From: Lachnospiraceae bacterium
GTDB taxonomy: Bacteria; Bacillota; Clostridia; Lachnospirales; Lachnospiraceae
Assembly (NCBI GenBank): GCA_017387565.1
Contig: JAFOEY010000010.1
Coordinates: 1-64,000, forward strand
Direction: 5' to 3'
Length of the DNA: 64,000 nt
Below are positions 9,119 to 18,878 of the stretch, one piece after another. The position numbers were made by a program, and so were the translations under genes. Under the pieces are notes generated by a model that worked only from the letters and a program-made list of their open reading frames with translations, had not been told where the DNA came from and did no database searches. Each line of letters starts with the position of its first letter. The first letter of the stretch is position 1.

Positions 9119-9759
9119 TTTAACTGACGCTTAATCATCTTTAATATTTTGTAAATATCAGGATTAAAATAAATATCCACATCTTCTTCCATAATACTCA
9201 ATGCTTCATCTTTTGAAAAAGCACCCCTGTAAGCACGTTCTTCTGGTAGAGCGCAATAAGCACTGACAATAGATACAATCTGTGCCGATAAAGGAATATC
9301 TCTTCCTTTTAGTCCGCTTGGATATCCCGTTCCGTTCCATCTTTCATGATGAGCATTGGCAATATCATAAGACATCTGTAAAAACTCATTATTTTCACCA
9401 AGAGACTGAACATCCTTAATAATTTTGGCACCGATGCTGGTATGTTTCCGTACGATATTCCGTTCCTCATCGTCCAAATAATCTTTTTTTTGCAGAATAT
9501 CAGTAGGAATTGCAATATTTCCAATATCACAAAGTGGTGCAGCAAGTACCAGCGTATCTATATAAGTATCGGTAATTCTGGCTCCGTATTCTTTGGTCAA
9601 CTGCATGGCTTCAGATAATATACGACAATTTACACATAGACGCTCCATATGTTTCTCATCATATGCGGCATTTTCACGTGCAACACGAGTCAGTGCATAC
9701 AATACATTTTTCTTTTCTTCTTCTATCTGATGAAGTTGTTGCTGAATGGATGCCTGCAA
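9115..9759 (-). CDS. HD-GYP domain part of a split REC/HD-GYP protein, degenerate active site
   Basis: This 214-residue frame resembles the C-terminal half of RpfG-type proteins, which degrade cyclic di-GMP. It has HHERWNGTGYPSGLKGRDIPL (residues 137-157 from the TTG at 9759) and keeps His37 and His106. But the HD pair is Cys77-Asp78, the usual Lys is Asn81, and the later metal-binding aspartates are Ser166 and Cys169. Catalysis is therefore unlikely. It is in the same frame as the receiver gene upstream and separated from it by one TAG plus four sense codons. There is no ribosome binding site before the TTG, so it may be untranslated, or made by readthrough. Confidence 0.75.
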   Translation of the reverse strand: MQASIQQQLHQIEEEKKNVLYALTRVARENAAYDEKHMERLCVNCRILSEAMQLTKEYGARITDTYIDTLVLAAPLCDIGNIAIPTDILQKKDYLDDEERNIVRKHTSIGAKIIKDVQSLGENNEFLQMSYDIANAHHERWNGTGYPSGLKGRDIPLSAQIVSIVSAYCALPEERAYRGAFSKDEALSIMEEDVDIYFNPDIYKILKMIKRQLK

Positions 9760-9771
9760 CAGACGATTTGT

Positions 9772-10182
9772 CTAAGAAAGTTCTCGATTTGTCTCAAATA
9801 ACTGCAAATGAAGATTTACGCGTGCTTTTACAATATCGGGAATAAACGGCTTAGTTACATAGTCTTCCCCACCAAGCTGAAATCCCTTTACAATATCCTC
9901 TGCATTGTCATATGCTGAAATAAAAATAATGGGAATATTCCGGGTAAGTGGATCAGTCTTTAAAATGGAACACAATTCATATCCATCCATTTCAGGCATG
10001 GAGATGTCCGAAATAATGAGCTGGGGATGCAGTCTCTCTACTATTTTTAAGGCCTGTACTCCATTGGTAGCAAGCAAAGGCTGATATCCCATCTCTGTGA
10101 TGATGTCACGCAGAAGAAAGCGATTAGTATCAACATCATCTACAATTAATATTTTATTCTGCTTAAGTGCACTTTCTCCCAT
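9772..10182 (-). CDS. Response regulator receiver domain, first part of a split REC/HD-GYP gene
   Basis: A 136-residue receiver with acidic residues in IVDDVDTN, phosphoacceptor Asp59 (IISDISMPEMDG) and the KPF motif near 110. It ends in a helix (NLHLQLFETNRELS) that would normally run on into the linker to an output domain. The stop is TAG at 9772-9774; the same frame continues with TNRLLQASIQQQL into the HD-GYP domain. CAG to TAG is the simplest origin. The gene starts 15 bp after the histidine kinase stop, with AGGGG before the ATG, so the two are an operon and the kinase is the likely partner. Confidence 0.85.
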   Translation of the reverse strand: MGESALKQNKILIVDDVDTNRFLLRDIITEMGYQPLLATNGVQALKIVERLHPQLIISDISMPEMDGYELCSILKTDPLTRNIPIIFISAYDNAEDIVKGFQLGGEDYVTKPFIPDIVKARVNLHLQLFETNRELS

Positions 10183-10197
10183 GTATTACCCCTTACA

Positions 10198-11625
10198 TTA
10201 TTCTTCCGGCAATGCCAGCTCACAAAACTTCTGGTAAGCATCCTGTGTCTTATCATAATCGGCCTTTTGCACAGCCATTTTTAATCTCAGCACTGCACTT
10301 CTGATTTCCTGAGGTGCATTCTGGGACAGTTGTTTGATGGCATCCATAAACTGCTCTGCTTTCTCCCAGTTCTCCATTTCTACTGAAAGTATCAGACGAG
10401 ATGCTTTTTTCCGAAGTTCATCCTGATTTTCATCTGTACCATACTGATAGCAATTTTCCTGATTCTGCATTTCTGATATTGATGGTACTTTTACCTCATA
10501 AGAAATCGGTCCGTCTGTTTCATTGTCCGCTTCCGCTCCCGGAATATCGACCCAGATATGAAAAGAAAACATCGTTCCTTTGTTTGGTTCACTTTCCACA
10601 TGAATATTGCCATCCATCATTTCAACCAGTTGTTTACTGATGTTAAGTCCCAGACCCGTTCCACCATATTTCCTTGTGGTAGAAGCTTCAACCTGTGAAA
10701 AACTCTTGAACAGTTTATCCTGATCTCCTGCTGCGATTCCAATTCCGGTATCGATTACCATAAAAAATAATTCTACTCTGTTTTTAAGTTGTGCCGTTTT
10801 TACAACTTCCACGGTAATCTTTCCGATTGCAGTAAATTTGACTGCATTGGAAAGCAGATTATTTAAAATCTGCCCAATACGTAACTCATCTCCAATAATG
10901 GTTTCCGGCACATCTTTGGAGATGGTCATAAAAAACTGAAGCCCTTTTTCCGCAATCTTATTGATATGATTTGATTTAATATATTCCATCATATCACGAA
11001 ATACAAATTCTTTTTTTTCCAACTCCATTTTTCCTGCTTCAAGCTTGGAAAAGTCTAAAATACCATTGATGATGGAATGCATATCGCTACAGCTACGCTC
11101 CATAAGATGCAGGAGATTTAATTTTTTGCTGTCATTTTCTATTTTTTCAAGTTCCCGTACATTGCCAAGAATGCCATTAACCGGTGTCCGCAGTTCGTGT
11201 GTGACATTGGCTACAAATTGCGTTTTTATCTTTTGTGCACTATCAGCTTCCGCATCCAGAGCGGTAACCCTTTTTTCAAAATAGTTTTGTTTGGATGCAT
11301 CAAGTGCCATCGTCATATATACGCCATCATGACCTTTGACCGACATATATTTCATATTGACATCGAAACAAGTATGATTCTTGCGATAAGCAAGTGTTTC
11401 ATGCACAATACCGAATTCTGTCTCTTTGATTTGTAACGGAAAAACCGTACTGTCAAAAACCTTTGGGTATATGTTGCTGATATTTTCTCTTGTCAAATCA
11501 TCCTGATATTCCAATAATTGATACGCCAAATGATTCGCATAAATAATTTGTCCATTTTCCCGAAAGAAAATAATCATTTCCATTGCCAAATCCATGGACT
11601 GTATCAGCACTTCATTTTGAAACAT
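10198..11625 (-). CDS. PAS-containing sensor histidine kinase
   Basis: A 475-residue cytoplasmic kinase. A PAS domain (about 8-115) is followed by a HisKA domain with phosphorylated His143 ([12 protein letters not shown]), an ATPase domain with N, G1 (DTGIGI) and G2 ([10 protein letters not shown]) boxes at about 245-360, and a helical C-terminal segment of about 70 residues that resembles the tail of many clostridial hybrid kinases but lacks an obvious phosphotransfer histidine. No membrane segment is visible. It precedes the receiver/HD-GYP gene by 15 bp and should phosphorylate it. GAGG lies 9 nt before the ATG. Confidence 0.9.
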   Translation of the reverse strand: MFQNEVLIQSMDLAMEMIIFFRENGQIIYANHLAYQLLEYQDDLTRENISNIYPKVFDSTVFPLQIKETEFGIVHETLAYRKNHTCFDVNMKYMSVKGHDGVYMTMALDASKQNYFEKRVTALDAEADSAQKIKTQFVANVTHELRTPVNGILGNVRELEKIENDSKKLNLLHLMERSCSDMHSIINGILDFSKLEAGKMELEKKEFVFRDMMEYIKSNHINKIAEKGLQFFMTISKDVPETIIGDELRIGQILNNLLSNAVKFTAIGKITVEVVKTAQLKNRVELFFMVIDTGIGIAAGDQDKLFKSFSQVEASTTRKYGGTGLGLNISKQLVEMMDGNIHVESEPNKGTMFSFHIWVDIPGAEADNETDGPISYEVKVPSISEMQNQENCYQYGTDENQDELRKKASRLILSVEMENWEKAEQFMDAIKQLSQNAPQEIRSAVLRLKMAVQKADYDKTQDAYQKFCELALPEE

Positions 11626-11684
11626 ATTGTATTACCTCTATATAAGATCATTTGACAGTGACCAAATCAACGAAACAGATGCTG

Positions 11685-13379
11685 TTATTCTGCAGGTGGC
11701 TGTTCTGCAACCTGCTGTGCCGCCTGTTCTGCCGCCTGTTGTGCCGCAGCCGCTTCGGCAGCCTGTTGTGCCGCCTGTTGTGCTGCCTGTTGTGCTGCAA
11801 TTACCGAAGGATCAACGACACCTGTCGTATTTACATGGATTTCTCCCGGTGTTCCGCGATATGTTGTGGTATGCAGATACTCTTCACTGATAATTTCACC
11901 ATCTTTTTCCAAAATGATATATGTTGCCCACTTACTGCCGTTTTTGGGACCTGAAACCACCTGTGTCTGTCCCGGCATAAGCATGGGGTCTTCCACAACC
12001 CGGTCTTCCGGTGGAGCAACATCCGCAATTTTTTCGGACCGCATATATCGTTTTACGCCATCTTCCAACGTTGAAACACCAAAAATAGTGGCTACAATGG
12101 TTCGATCCTTAAAGGTTGTCTTAATACCAAGTGTAGCTCCTGTATTATTTGTAAAGACAAAATCCGGATTGCTGTAGCTTACGGCAGCATCTTCTCCCGG
12201 TGTCACATAAGACGGTTCATATGTATGTCCGGTCCGCTTATCAATCTGAAGATTTGCAAAAATGGTTGCATTATAGATTGTGCTTGAAACCTGACAGATA
12301 CCACCGCCTAACTCCAATACATGCTCGCCATTTGCATATGCCCCGGCTTCCTTATATCCCTTTTCTGCAGTCCGTCTCCCTAAAATTGTATTGTAAGAAA
12401 ACTGTTCCTGTGGCTGAAGAATTGTGCCGCAGATTGTCTCACAGGCAATGCGGACATTGGTGTTGCGGTTTTCATTACTCGTAGTAGTCGTTGAATAGGT
12501 TCCCAGTATTTTATAATCATCTTTTTCAAAAGCGGGAACCGAACTTTCACCTTTAGCTTCTATGGATGCAACATAATTACCTGCCTCTAACTCTCTGGTA
12601 ATATCTGCAGTCAACTGCTCTACATCAACTACGTATCCCGGCTGGCTTTCTGAAAGCTCGAACTCACCTGTTTCCGTATTATATCCGGTAATCGCTGCAT
12701 CTACGGCAGGCTGACTCCACATATCTGATGCTGTTTTGGCAATAGTAGAGGCTGCATTTTCCGGATTGGAAATCGAAATGGTATATTCCGGTTTTGCATT
12801 TGGAGCATATGCATCATATAATACCGAATCGATTTCTTTTTCAAACAGATTTTCAACCTCGTAGGTATCACCCTGGTAAGTAATCACAAAATTCCATGTG
12901 TGTTTTGCCAATAAAGCGGACTTTGCTTCTTCCTTTGACATATTTGAAATATCAATACCATCTACTTTGACACCGACTACTTCTTTTTCTACTGCCACTT
13001 CAATTGCATTGTCTTTGCTTTTTTGAAAATATACGATTCCACCTGCTGCAATCGCCACAATAAGAATAATCTCTGCCAAGAGAAACAGCTTTTTAATTCT
13101 CTTCTGTTTTTGTTTACGGCTCAAGCCTCTGTTTCCGCCATTAACTGCGCTTCGATTCGCAGTTTTATTTTTGGCACTGTTGGTATTACGATTGGTCGTT
13201 TTATTTCCGGTGATATTTCCATTACGATTAACAGGTCTATTGCCGGTGTTATTTGTATTTCTTTTGTTTGTATCAGATGAATTCCGTGAATCGGACACTC
13301 TTTTGTTATTTGAATTACCTCTGCTATTTTTTGAAGAAGAATTTGATGTTCTCCTTGTATTATTTGTTGAATTAGCCAT
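11685..13379 (-). CDS. VanW family membrane-anchored protein with low-complexity ends
   Basis: A 564-residue protein of unknown exact function, of the YoaR/VanW cell-wall-associated type. Residues 1-85 are Asn/Ser/Thr/Arg-rich and probably cytoplasmic. A basic stretch (RKQKQKRIKKL) precedes one membrane helix at about 96-116. Outside lie a peptidoglycan-binding-type domain (about 130-290) and the VanW domain (about 310-450, with GGGICQVSSTIYNA). A short G5-like stretch follows, then an Ala/Gln-rich tail from about 525. The protein has no linked resistance genes, so it is not evidence for vancomycin resistance. The ATG has only a distant AAGGA. Confidence 0.88.
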   Translation of the reverse strand: MANSTNNTRRTSNSSSKNSRGNSNNKRVSDSRNSSDTNKRNTNNTGNRPVNRNGNITGNKTTNRNTNSAKNKTANRSAVNGGNRGLSRKQKQKRIKKLFLLAEIILIVAIAAGGIVYFQKSKDNAIEVAVEKEVVGVKVDGIDISNMSKEEAKSALLAKHTWNFVITYQGDTYEVENLFEKEIDSVLYDAYAPNAKPEYTISISNPENAASTIAKTASDMWSQPAVDAAITGYNTETGEFELSESQPGYVVDVEQLTADITRELEAGNYVASIEAKGESSVPAFEKDDYKILGTYSTTTTSNENRNTNVRIACETICGTILQPQEQFSYNTILGRRTAEKGYKEAGAYANGEHVLELGGGICQVSSTIYNATIFANLQIDKRTGHTYEPSYVTPGEDAAVSYSNPDFVFTNNTGATLGIKTTFKDRTIVATIFGVSTLEDGVKRYMRSEKIADVAPPEDRVVEDPMLMPGQTQVVSGPKNGSKWATYIILEKDGEIISEEYLHTTTYRGTPGEIHVNTTGVVDPSVIAAQQAAQQAAQQAAEAAAAQQAAEQAAQQVAEQPPAE

Positions 13380-13559
13380 TTAAATCTACATTCCTTAACA
13401 TAATGTTAACCCATACATTTACCCCAGTCGCATACACCCATTTTCATTATAACATTTTTCGGTCATGTTTCAACCTTGTTTTACCAATAATATCATTTGC
13501 ATTTTTTTCCACAATACTATGAAATTTATATTTTTATCTTCTTTTTATCCCTTTTTATG

Positions 13560-13691
13560 ATATGATGATAACAGGGTCAAAAGGTCATACCCGCAAAACA
13601 CGAGAAAGTAGCACGATTAGGGCGAATTTCCAATTTTTTCAGGATTGCGGGAGCACAACGTGCTTAGCAATCCGTAGGTATCATGGAATCA
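13560..13691 (-). repeat. Dispersed repeat, diverged copy in reverse orientation
   Basis: It starts with an end like ATGATAACAGGGTCAAAAGG and contains the reverse complement of the central GCCCTAATCGGGC segment and of the GGATTGC hairpin, ending in GGTATCATGG. The third hairpin is deleted. It lies in the 363-bp gap between the divergent VanW and phosphatase genes. The rest of that gap (13380-13560) is AT-rich with no gene. Confidence 0.75.
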
Positions 13692-13700
13692 AAAAAATAA

Positions 13701-13725
13701 AAATCAGCCAGAGCCGGGCTGATTT
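13701..13725 (+). promoter_or_regulatory. 5' leader hairpin before phosphatase gene
   Basis: A perfect stem AAATCAGCC/GGCTGATTT with a 7-nt loop ends about 10 nt before the GGAG ribosome binding site of the gene at 13743. It may affect mRNA stability or act as a weak terminator; there is no T-run. Confidence 0.4.
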
Positions 13726-13742
13726 CGTAAAACGGAGAAACA

Positions 13743-14333
13743 ATGGAAGTTTATATTGTAAGACACGGAAAAACCATATGGAACGCGGAAGGAAGATTAC
13801 AGGGGCATGCCGATATCGAATTAAATGAAGAAGGACGCCTGGTGGCGAAAAAGCTGTGTCAAAAGCTAAAAAATACACAATTTGATATCATTTATTCCTC
13901 TCCCCTGCGTCGTGCATATGAAACAGCAGAATTAATTCGCGGTCAAAGAAACATTCCAATTATAATTGATGACCGACTAAAAGAAATCTGCTTTGGAGAC
14001 ATGGAGGGAAGCACCTGTGATGAATGGTTTGATGATAAAAGTCCCTACCGTTTTTTCTTTACCGATCCCGAATTATATCCTACCCCTCCAAACGGTGAAT
14101 CCTTTGAAGAAGTATGCAGCCGTACAAAAGATTTTTTACAAAATGTCATCGAACCTTTAGAACCATCCGCCAACCGCATTATGATCGTTGCACACGGCGC
14201 TCTCAATAAGGGTCTGATGTGTCATATTCAAAACCACGACATCCGCCACTACTGGGGATGCGGACTTCAAAAAAACTGCGAATGCAGTATCTTTAAACTG
14301 GAAAATAAAAAATGGGAAACCATTAGGGAGTAA
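13743..14333 (+). CDS. Histidine phosphatase family protein (phosphoglycerate mutase-like)
   Basis: A 196-residue member of the histidine phosphatase superfamily. The catalytic RHG motif is at residues 7-9 (IVRHGKTIWNAEGR), the acid residue lies in the DRLKEICFGDMEG segment, and the second histidine is in MIVAHGALNK near 140. The substrate cannot be deduced; relatives act on sugar phosphates, cobalamin or nucleotide precursors. GGAG lies 5 nt before the ATG. It is one of few plus-strand genes and stands alone. Confidence 0.88.
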   Translation: MEVYIVRHGKTIWNAEGRLQGHADIELNEEGRLVAKKLCQKLKNTQFDIIYSSPLRRAYETAELIRGQRNIPIIIDDRLKEICFGDMEGSTCDEWFDDKSPYRFFFTDPELYPTPPNGESFEEVCSRTKDFLQNVIEPLEPSANRIMIVAHGALNKGLMCHIQNHDIRHYWGCGLQKNCECSIFKLENKKWETIRE

Positions 14334-14349
14334 CCCTTTTGGATGTCGG

Positions 14350-14667
14350 TCACTCTACCTCATCCGGCACTTCATAATCCAGACAACTTCTGATAGCTGT
14401 ATACGGTCTCACCTTTCCGTCAGCAACTGCAACATGCTCCGGATGAACGGCATATCCTTTCAGTGCCTCCTCATTTTCAAATGTGGAATCCAACATAAGA
14501 TCTGCATTGGAGCTGGAAAGTCCATCAATGTTTACCTTGATATCTAAAAGTCCCGGAATTTTTCCGGCAAGACCTTCAAGACCTTCTTTGATACCCTTTT
14601 TTACTTCTTCCTTTTCACTTTTTGATAATTCTTCTTTTAACGTCCATAAAATAACATGTTTAACCAT
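14350..14667 (-). CDS. Dabb family protein (stress-responsive alpha/beta barrel)
   Basis: A 105-residue protein that begins MVKHVILWTLKEE and contains a stretch like NADLMLDSTFENEEALKGYAVHPEH, both typical of Dabb dimeric ferredoxin-like barrels. The family role is loosely defined; no catalytic residues can be named. It is convergent with the phosphatase gene (16-bp gap) and followed upstream by a repeat fragment. Confidence 0.85.
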   Translation of the reverse strand: MVKHVILWTLKEELSKSEKEEVKKGIKEGLEGLAGKIPGLLDIKVNIDGLSSSNADLMLDSTFENEEALKGYAVHPEHVAVADGKVRPYTAIRSCLDYEVPDEVE

Positions 14668-14714
14668 TTTCTACTTCACTTTCCTCACTAATTTTTTATA
14701 CTATTTTTATTAAT

Positions 14715-14815
14715 ATGATACCAGAATCAAAAGGTCATACTTTTCATGCCCGCATGAAAAAATATAACTTGGCGACCCGCAAAACATGAGAAAGAAGCCC
14801 GATTAGGGCGGATTT
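14715..14815 (-). repeat. Dispersed repeat, partial copy abutting the EAL gene
   Basis: It begins ATGATACCAGAATCAAAAGG, has the CATGCCCGCATG hairpin and the GCAAAACATGAGAAAG...GATTAGGGCGG segment, and ends at the stop codon region of the gene at 14814. The second half of the repeat is missing. Confidence 0.75.
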
Positions 14816-16727
14816 ATTCATAAAATTTTTTCTCATATCTTGGATTTTTCAGTCTCTTTTCAAACTCACTGTGCGGCAACGGTCTGTCATATAAAAATCC
14901 CTGTACAACAGGAGCTTGCAATTTCTTTAAAAACAAAGCCTGTTTTTCCGTTTCAATTCCTTCGCTAATAATATCTCTGTCCAAATCCCGGACCATCCGG
15001 ATGACATTTTCAACCATTTTTTCATTGACTTTGTCTCCGCTTTCAAGATCACGGAAAAAGGATTTATCCATCTTAACAACATTGAAATCCAAATCCTTCA
15101 AAAGAGAAAGTGATGAATATCCGGTTCCAAAATCGTCTATGGATGTGGAAATATTGACTGCATTCATTTTCTCTACAAAATTCTCTAACGCTTTTAAATC
15201 AAAGTATCCGGAAGATTCTGTCAATTCAACTTCAATATACTTTGTATCAATCTGATACTTCTTTACAATATCCATGATATCTTCAGCAAAACACGGATTC
15301 TTCAAATGAAGCTTTGAAAAATTGGAAGATATCTTTACAATCTCATACCCCTCGTCTTTCCAGTCTTTTAAATCTTTGCAGACCTGCTCAAATACATAAA
15401 AGTCCAACTCGGTAATCATATGATTCTTTTCCAAAAAGGGAATAAAAGAATCCGGAGGAACAATTTTTCCGCCTCGAATCCATCGAACTAAAGCTTCAGC
15501 ACCACACATCATATTGTTATCCAGATTCACCTTGGGCTGATAGTAAACAACGAATTCATGATGAAGCAATCCGTTCCGGAAAGAATTAATAACCTCTCTT
15601 TCCGAAATCATCTGCTCAATCATACTCTCCTCAAACCACTGTACCTGAACATCTCCCTGTTCTTTTGCAGCATCCAGTGCGAGGGCACAAAAGTTATGTA
15701 CATCCTGTATCTTATCCTGTTCACGAATACGGAAAACACCACAGACGAAATCCAGTTCCAGAAACATCACACCGTCTCTTCCTTTAACAGAAGCAGCAAC
15801 TTTCCGGATTGCATCCAAGAACAGTTGTTCCCGTTCTTTTTTGATCAGTGCAAAAAATCGGCCGTTTCCAATACTATATAAATAATCTCCGGATTTCATA
15901 CGCTTGCGCTGTCCCTGCGCATACTCAAGCATCAATGCTTCTACCTTGTCAGCACCGAGTTTTTGATTAATATATTTCTGATCTTTTATTTCATACATAA
16001 TGGCACTGTAGTCAGATAATATATTTTTCCTGGCAAACCGTTTTCCATCTTTAATCATCTTTTCATAATTATTGAGCTCCGTAAGCGGATCTTTAGAGAT
16101 CAAAATTCTCGAAACCAGTACGGATGCAAGAATGGCAACTACAGCAAACACAGAAATCAGAATTAAAATCAAATTCCGTAACCGGCTTAAAATGCGGTTA
16201 ATATTGGCAACTGCAATATCACATCCAACCAGACCAACAACTTCTCCTTTGGAATTGATAATCGGCGCATAAGCACTGAAATATTCTCCCCACTGATCAG
16301 ATGTTTTCGCCAAATCACAACAGATTTCTCCATTAAACACAGGCAGATTGGGATCCAGATACGGATACTTTTCCAAAAAGCCTGCCGGATCATTAACATC
16401 TGTATCAACGACAAATACGACTTCATCGTCTACTCTTTTCATAGTATAGATATATTGAATTAATTCATTGCTTCTATGATTTGACAGGATATTATAAACC
16501 TGCTGATAAAACTCGTCACCTTCAGCAGATATCTGTTCAAACATATCTCCATCAATTTCACAGGCAGCGGTTTGCGCAACTCCCATCGCATCCTGTGTAT
16601 TTTGCGCAATAATAATTTTGCTAATCTGGGAATAAGAAAGATACCCCAAAAAGCCGAAGCAGATAAAACCGACTGCAATGATCAGCAATATGAACTTTTC
16701 CTCCAGTTTTACCATTCTCCGCTTCAT
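14814..16727 (-). CDS. Membrane cyclic-di-GMP phosphodiesterase (sensor-degenerate GGDEF-EAL)
   Basis: A 637-residue protein. Two membrane helices (about 12-32 and 183-206) bracket an extracellular Cache-like sensor. A degenerate GGDEF domain follows (about 215-370; GNGRF in place of GGDEF, so no synthase activity). The EAL domain (about 385-635) keeps GAEALVRW, SSNFSKLH, ELTESSG, IDDFGTGYSS, VKMDKSF, SEGIETE and VQGFLYDRPLP, the complete metal and substrate set. It should hydrolyse c-di-GMP in response to an external signal. The ATG at 16727 is chosen over a GTG three codons earlier because GAGGG lies 8 nt before it. Confidence 0.9.
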   Translation of the reverse strand: MKRRMVKLEEKFILLIIAVGFICFGFLGYLSYSQISKIIIAQNTQDAMGVAQTAACEIDGDMFEQISAEGDEFYQQVYNILSNHRSNELIQYIYTMKRVDDEVVFVVDTDVNDPAGFLEKYPYLDPNLPVFNGEICCDLAKTSDQWGEYFSAYAPIINSKGEVVGLVGCDIAVANINRILSRLRNLILILISVFAVVAILASVLVSRILISKDPLTELNNYEKMIKDGKRFARKNILSDYSAIMYEIKDQKYINQKLGADKVEALMLEYAQGQRKRMKSGDYLYSIGNGRFFALIKKEREQLFLDAIRKVAASVKGRDGVMFLELDFVCGVFRIREQDKIQDVHNFCALALDAAKEQGDVQVQWFEESMIEQMISEREVINSFRNGLLHHEFVVYYQPKVNLDNNMMCGAEALVRWIRGGKIVPPDSFIPFLEKNHMITELDFYVFEQVCKDLKDWKDEGYEIVKISSNFSKLHLKNPCFAEDIMDIVKKYQIDTKYIEVELTESSGYFDLKALENFVEKMNAVNISTSIDDFGTGYSSLSLLKDLDFNVVKMDKSFFRDLESGDKVNEKMVENVIRMVRDLDRDIISEGIETEKQALFLKKLQAPVVQGFLYDRPLPHSEFEKRLKNPRYEKKFYE

Positions 16728-16860
16728 CAATAACACCCTCTGTTGTTTTTAAACAAATTGACGATTAAAGCACAATTATCACTTTCCAATATGTAATATT
16801 TTACCAAATAAATTCAGAAAATGCTACTGTTTATATTCTATTTTTAATAAATTTTAATGA

Positions 16861-17757
16861 TTATTTTCCACTCAATTCCCTGTCTTTCGCCAAAAAGAAC
16901 AAAGCAATGGTATCCGGTCCCACATGAGAACCTGTACAATAATCATAAGATGTATTAATGAATTCACGAACTTTTACTTTTTGCATAATCTGATCCATAA
17001 CATAGAGAGAATCTTCATATGCATCCGCATGTGCAATTCCGATGATTTGTTGCTCGGAATTCTCAATATTATCACAAACTAAATTGACTAAAGTATCCAA
17101 TGATTTCTTTCTGCCACGGCATTTCTTGAATTCCACAATAAAGCCATCCTTATTACCACGTAAAATTGGCTTGATATTCAACATGTTTCCGACAGATGCC
17201 GTTGTCTGACTGATGCGTCCGCTACGGGAGAGATATTTCAGATTTCCTACCGTAAACACACCATTCATCTGATGTGCTTTTTTCTCCAGTGTATCCGCAA
17301 TTTCATCAAAGTCACCACCATCGTCTCTCATCTCAACTGCATAAATTGCCAGAATTCCCTGTGCCAGGGATGCATTAAGCGAATCAATCAGACAAATCTT
17401 ACGTTCCGGATATCGCTCTCTTAAATCTTCCGCTGCCAAACTCGCAGCATTATAGGTTCCACTGATGTTTTTACTCAGAGAAAAATACATAATATCTTCT
17501 CCTGCATCTAAAACAGGAGTAAAGTGTTCTATAAAATCTGCGGAATTGATTAAAGACGTCTTTACCTGCACACCGTCTCTTACAGCATTATAATACTCAG
17601 TTCCCTTTTGTCTCTCTTCTTCCGGCGTGAGATTGATATCAAAATTCACAATCTGTCTGCCATTTACGAAATTCACAAAGGAAATAACATGAATTCCATA
17701 TTTTTTTACAAGTTCTGCGGGAATATTGGCAGCAGAATCAACAAATACCTGAAACAT
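16861..17757 (-). CDS. DegV family fatty-acid-binding protein
   Basis: A 298-residue protein beginning FQVFVDSAANIPAEL, with VKTSLINSADF near 80, FSLSKNISGTYNAA near 110 and SRSGRIS near 195. DegV (FakB-type) proteins bind a fatty acid for phosphorylation by FakA kinase; no fakA is nearby. The start at 17757 is set by GGGGAGG 7 nt upstream. A 63-bp gap separates it from nudC. Confidence 0.9.
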   Translation of the reverse strand: MFQVFVDSAANIPAELVKKYGIHVISFVNFVNGRQIVNFDINLTPEEERQKGTEYYNAVRDGVQVKTSLINSADFIEHFTPVLDAGEDIMYFSLSKNISGTYNAASLAAEDLRERYPERKICLIDSLNASLAQGILAIYAVEMRDDGGDFDEIADTLEKKAHQMNGVFTVGNLKYLSRSGRISQTTASVGNMLNIKPILRGNKDGFIVEFKKCRGRKKSLDTLVNLVCDNIENSEQQIIGIAHADAYEDSLYVMDQIMQKVKVREFINTSYDYCTGSHVGPDTIALFFLAKDRELSGK

Positions 17758-17820
17758 ATTAAGCCTCCCCATTAATATGCACATAGTTTTAATGTGTTTA
17801 TTTTTATCATTATTACTATT

Positions 17821-18687
17821 TTACATAGTTTTCGATACTATGTCCAGCGATTTAGATTCTTTAAATACCTGCATCATCTCATTCGTCAGGCTGAAATCAT
17901 CCGGTTGTAATACAATTTCATCTTTTTTCACCCACTCTGCATATTTCAGTTCATGCTCGTCCATATGAATGTCACAATCTCCATCCACATCACAATAAAA
18001 TCCCATCAAAATATCATTGGCAATTCCCCATGGTTGCGATTTATAATAACGAATATTTTTCACATACAGTCCAGTCTCTTCCATAACTTCTCTTGCGACT
18101 GTTTCTTCTAATGTTTCGCCGATTTCCGTAAAACCGGCAACCAGAGCATTATGCTGATATCCACTCCGGTAACGTGTAATTAACAGCCTGTCGTGATTCG
18201 TCACACCGACAATCACAGCAGGCATAATTCTGGGATAGGAAATAAAGTGACACGATTCACATTCCATGGCTCTCTCAGTTTTAGAATGTACCATTTTTTG
18301 TCCGCATCTTCCGCAAAAACAGCTATCCCGGTACCAGTCTGCCAAATGTTTGGCTGTCAGTGTCGCAAAAATACGGTATTTCGGACTTGTACCGGAATGC
18401 CGGACTTCTTTCACATCCATATACTCATATCCATTCGGCATCAAACAATCCTCACCATCATCCAGGTATAAAAAATATTTTTCTTTTTCTACAGAAAACA
18501 AATATTGATAGGATTTATTTTCTCCCAGTTCTGATATCTTCGGAAAGTCCAGAACATACTCTTTCATTTTCGCAGCATGAACCAAAATCTGATTTTTATG
18601 GATGCTGATTACCCTGTCATCCCCCATCATTTTCACACCCGGGTCATAGTGATTATTCAGTTTATAAGGCAAAATATCTTGAATCAT
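17821..18687 (-). CDS. nudC: NAD(+) diphosphatase (NudC-type Nudix hydrolase)
   Basis: A 288-residue enzyme that splits NADH/NAD(H) or NAD-capped RNA. A zinc ribbon lies at about 130-150 (CGRCG and CESC), followed by the SYPRIMPAVIVGV strand and the Nudix box GFTEIGETLEETVAREVMEE (about 190-209, continuing TG). The QPWG motif near 225 marks the NudC subfamily. AAAGGAG stands 5 nt before the ATG. Confidence 0.9.
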   Translation of the reverse strand: MIQDILPYKLNNHYDPGVKMMGDDRVISIHKNQILVHAAKMKEYVLDFPKISELGENKSYQYLFSVEKEKYFLYLDDGEDCLMPNGYEYMDVKEVRHSGTSPKYRIFATLTAKHLADWYRDSCFCGRCGQKMVHSKTERAMECESCHFISYPRIMPAVIVGVTNHDRLLITRYRSGYQHNALVAGFTEIGETLEETVAREVMEETGLYVKNIRYYKSQPWGIANDILMGFYCDVDGDCDIHMDEHELKYAEWVKKDEIVLQPDDFSLTNEMMQVFKESKSLDIVSKTM

Positions 18688-18807
18688 AGCGGCTCCTTTA
18701 TCATATTAATTTTCGTAACTATTCATAGCCATATTTTAATTGAATAAAATTTTATTTTTATAACCGATATTCTTCTAATTTTTATCATTATACTGCATCT
18801 TTTCAGA

Positions 18808-18850
18808 AAGAAAAACGAGTATTGTTATATATATCATAACAACACCCGCT
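18808..18850 (-). terminator. Terminator after flavodoxin gene
   Basis: In minus-strand sense GGGTGTTGTTAT pairs with ATAACAATACTC (two G-T pairs), followed by GTTTTTC. It lies 30 bp after the stop codon of the flavodoxin gene at 18879. Confidence 0.75.
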
Positions 18851-18878
18851 ATAAAGATTTCTGATTTATCCTCCAAAA

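Noticed and set aside
11685..13379. Vancomycin resistance determinant
   Set aside because: VanW domains are common in cell-wall proteins of Clostridia, and no vanHAX or regulator is nearby.
13380..13560. Small gene in the gap before the dispersed repeat
   Set aside because: No frame with a ribosome binding site; the sequence is plain AT-rich DNA.
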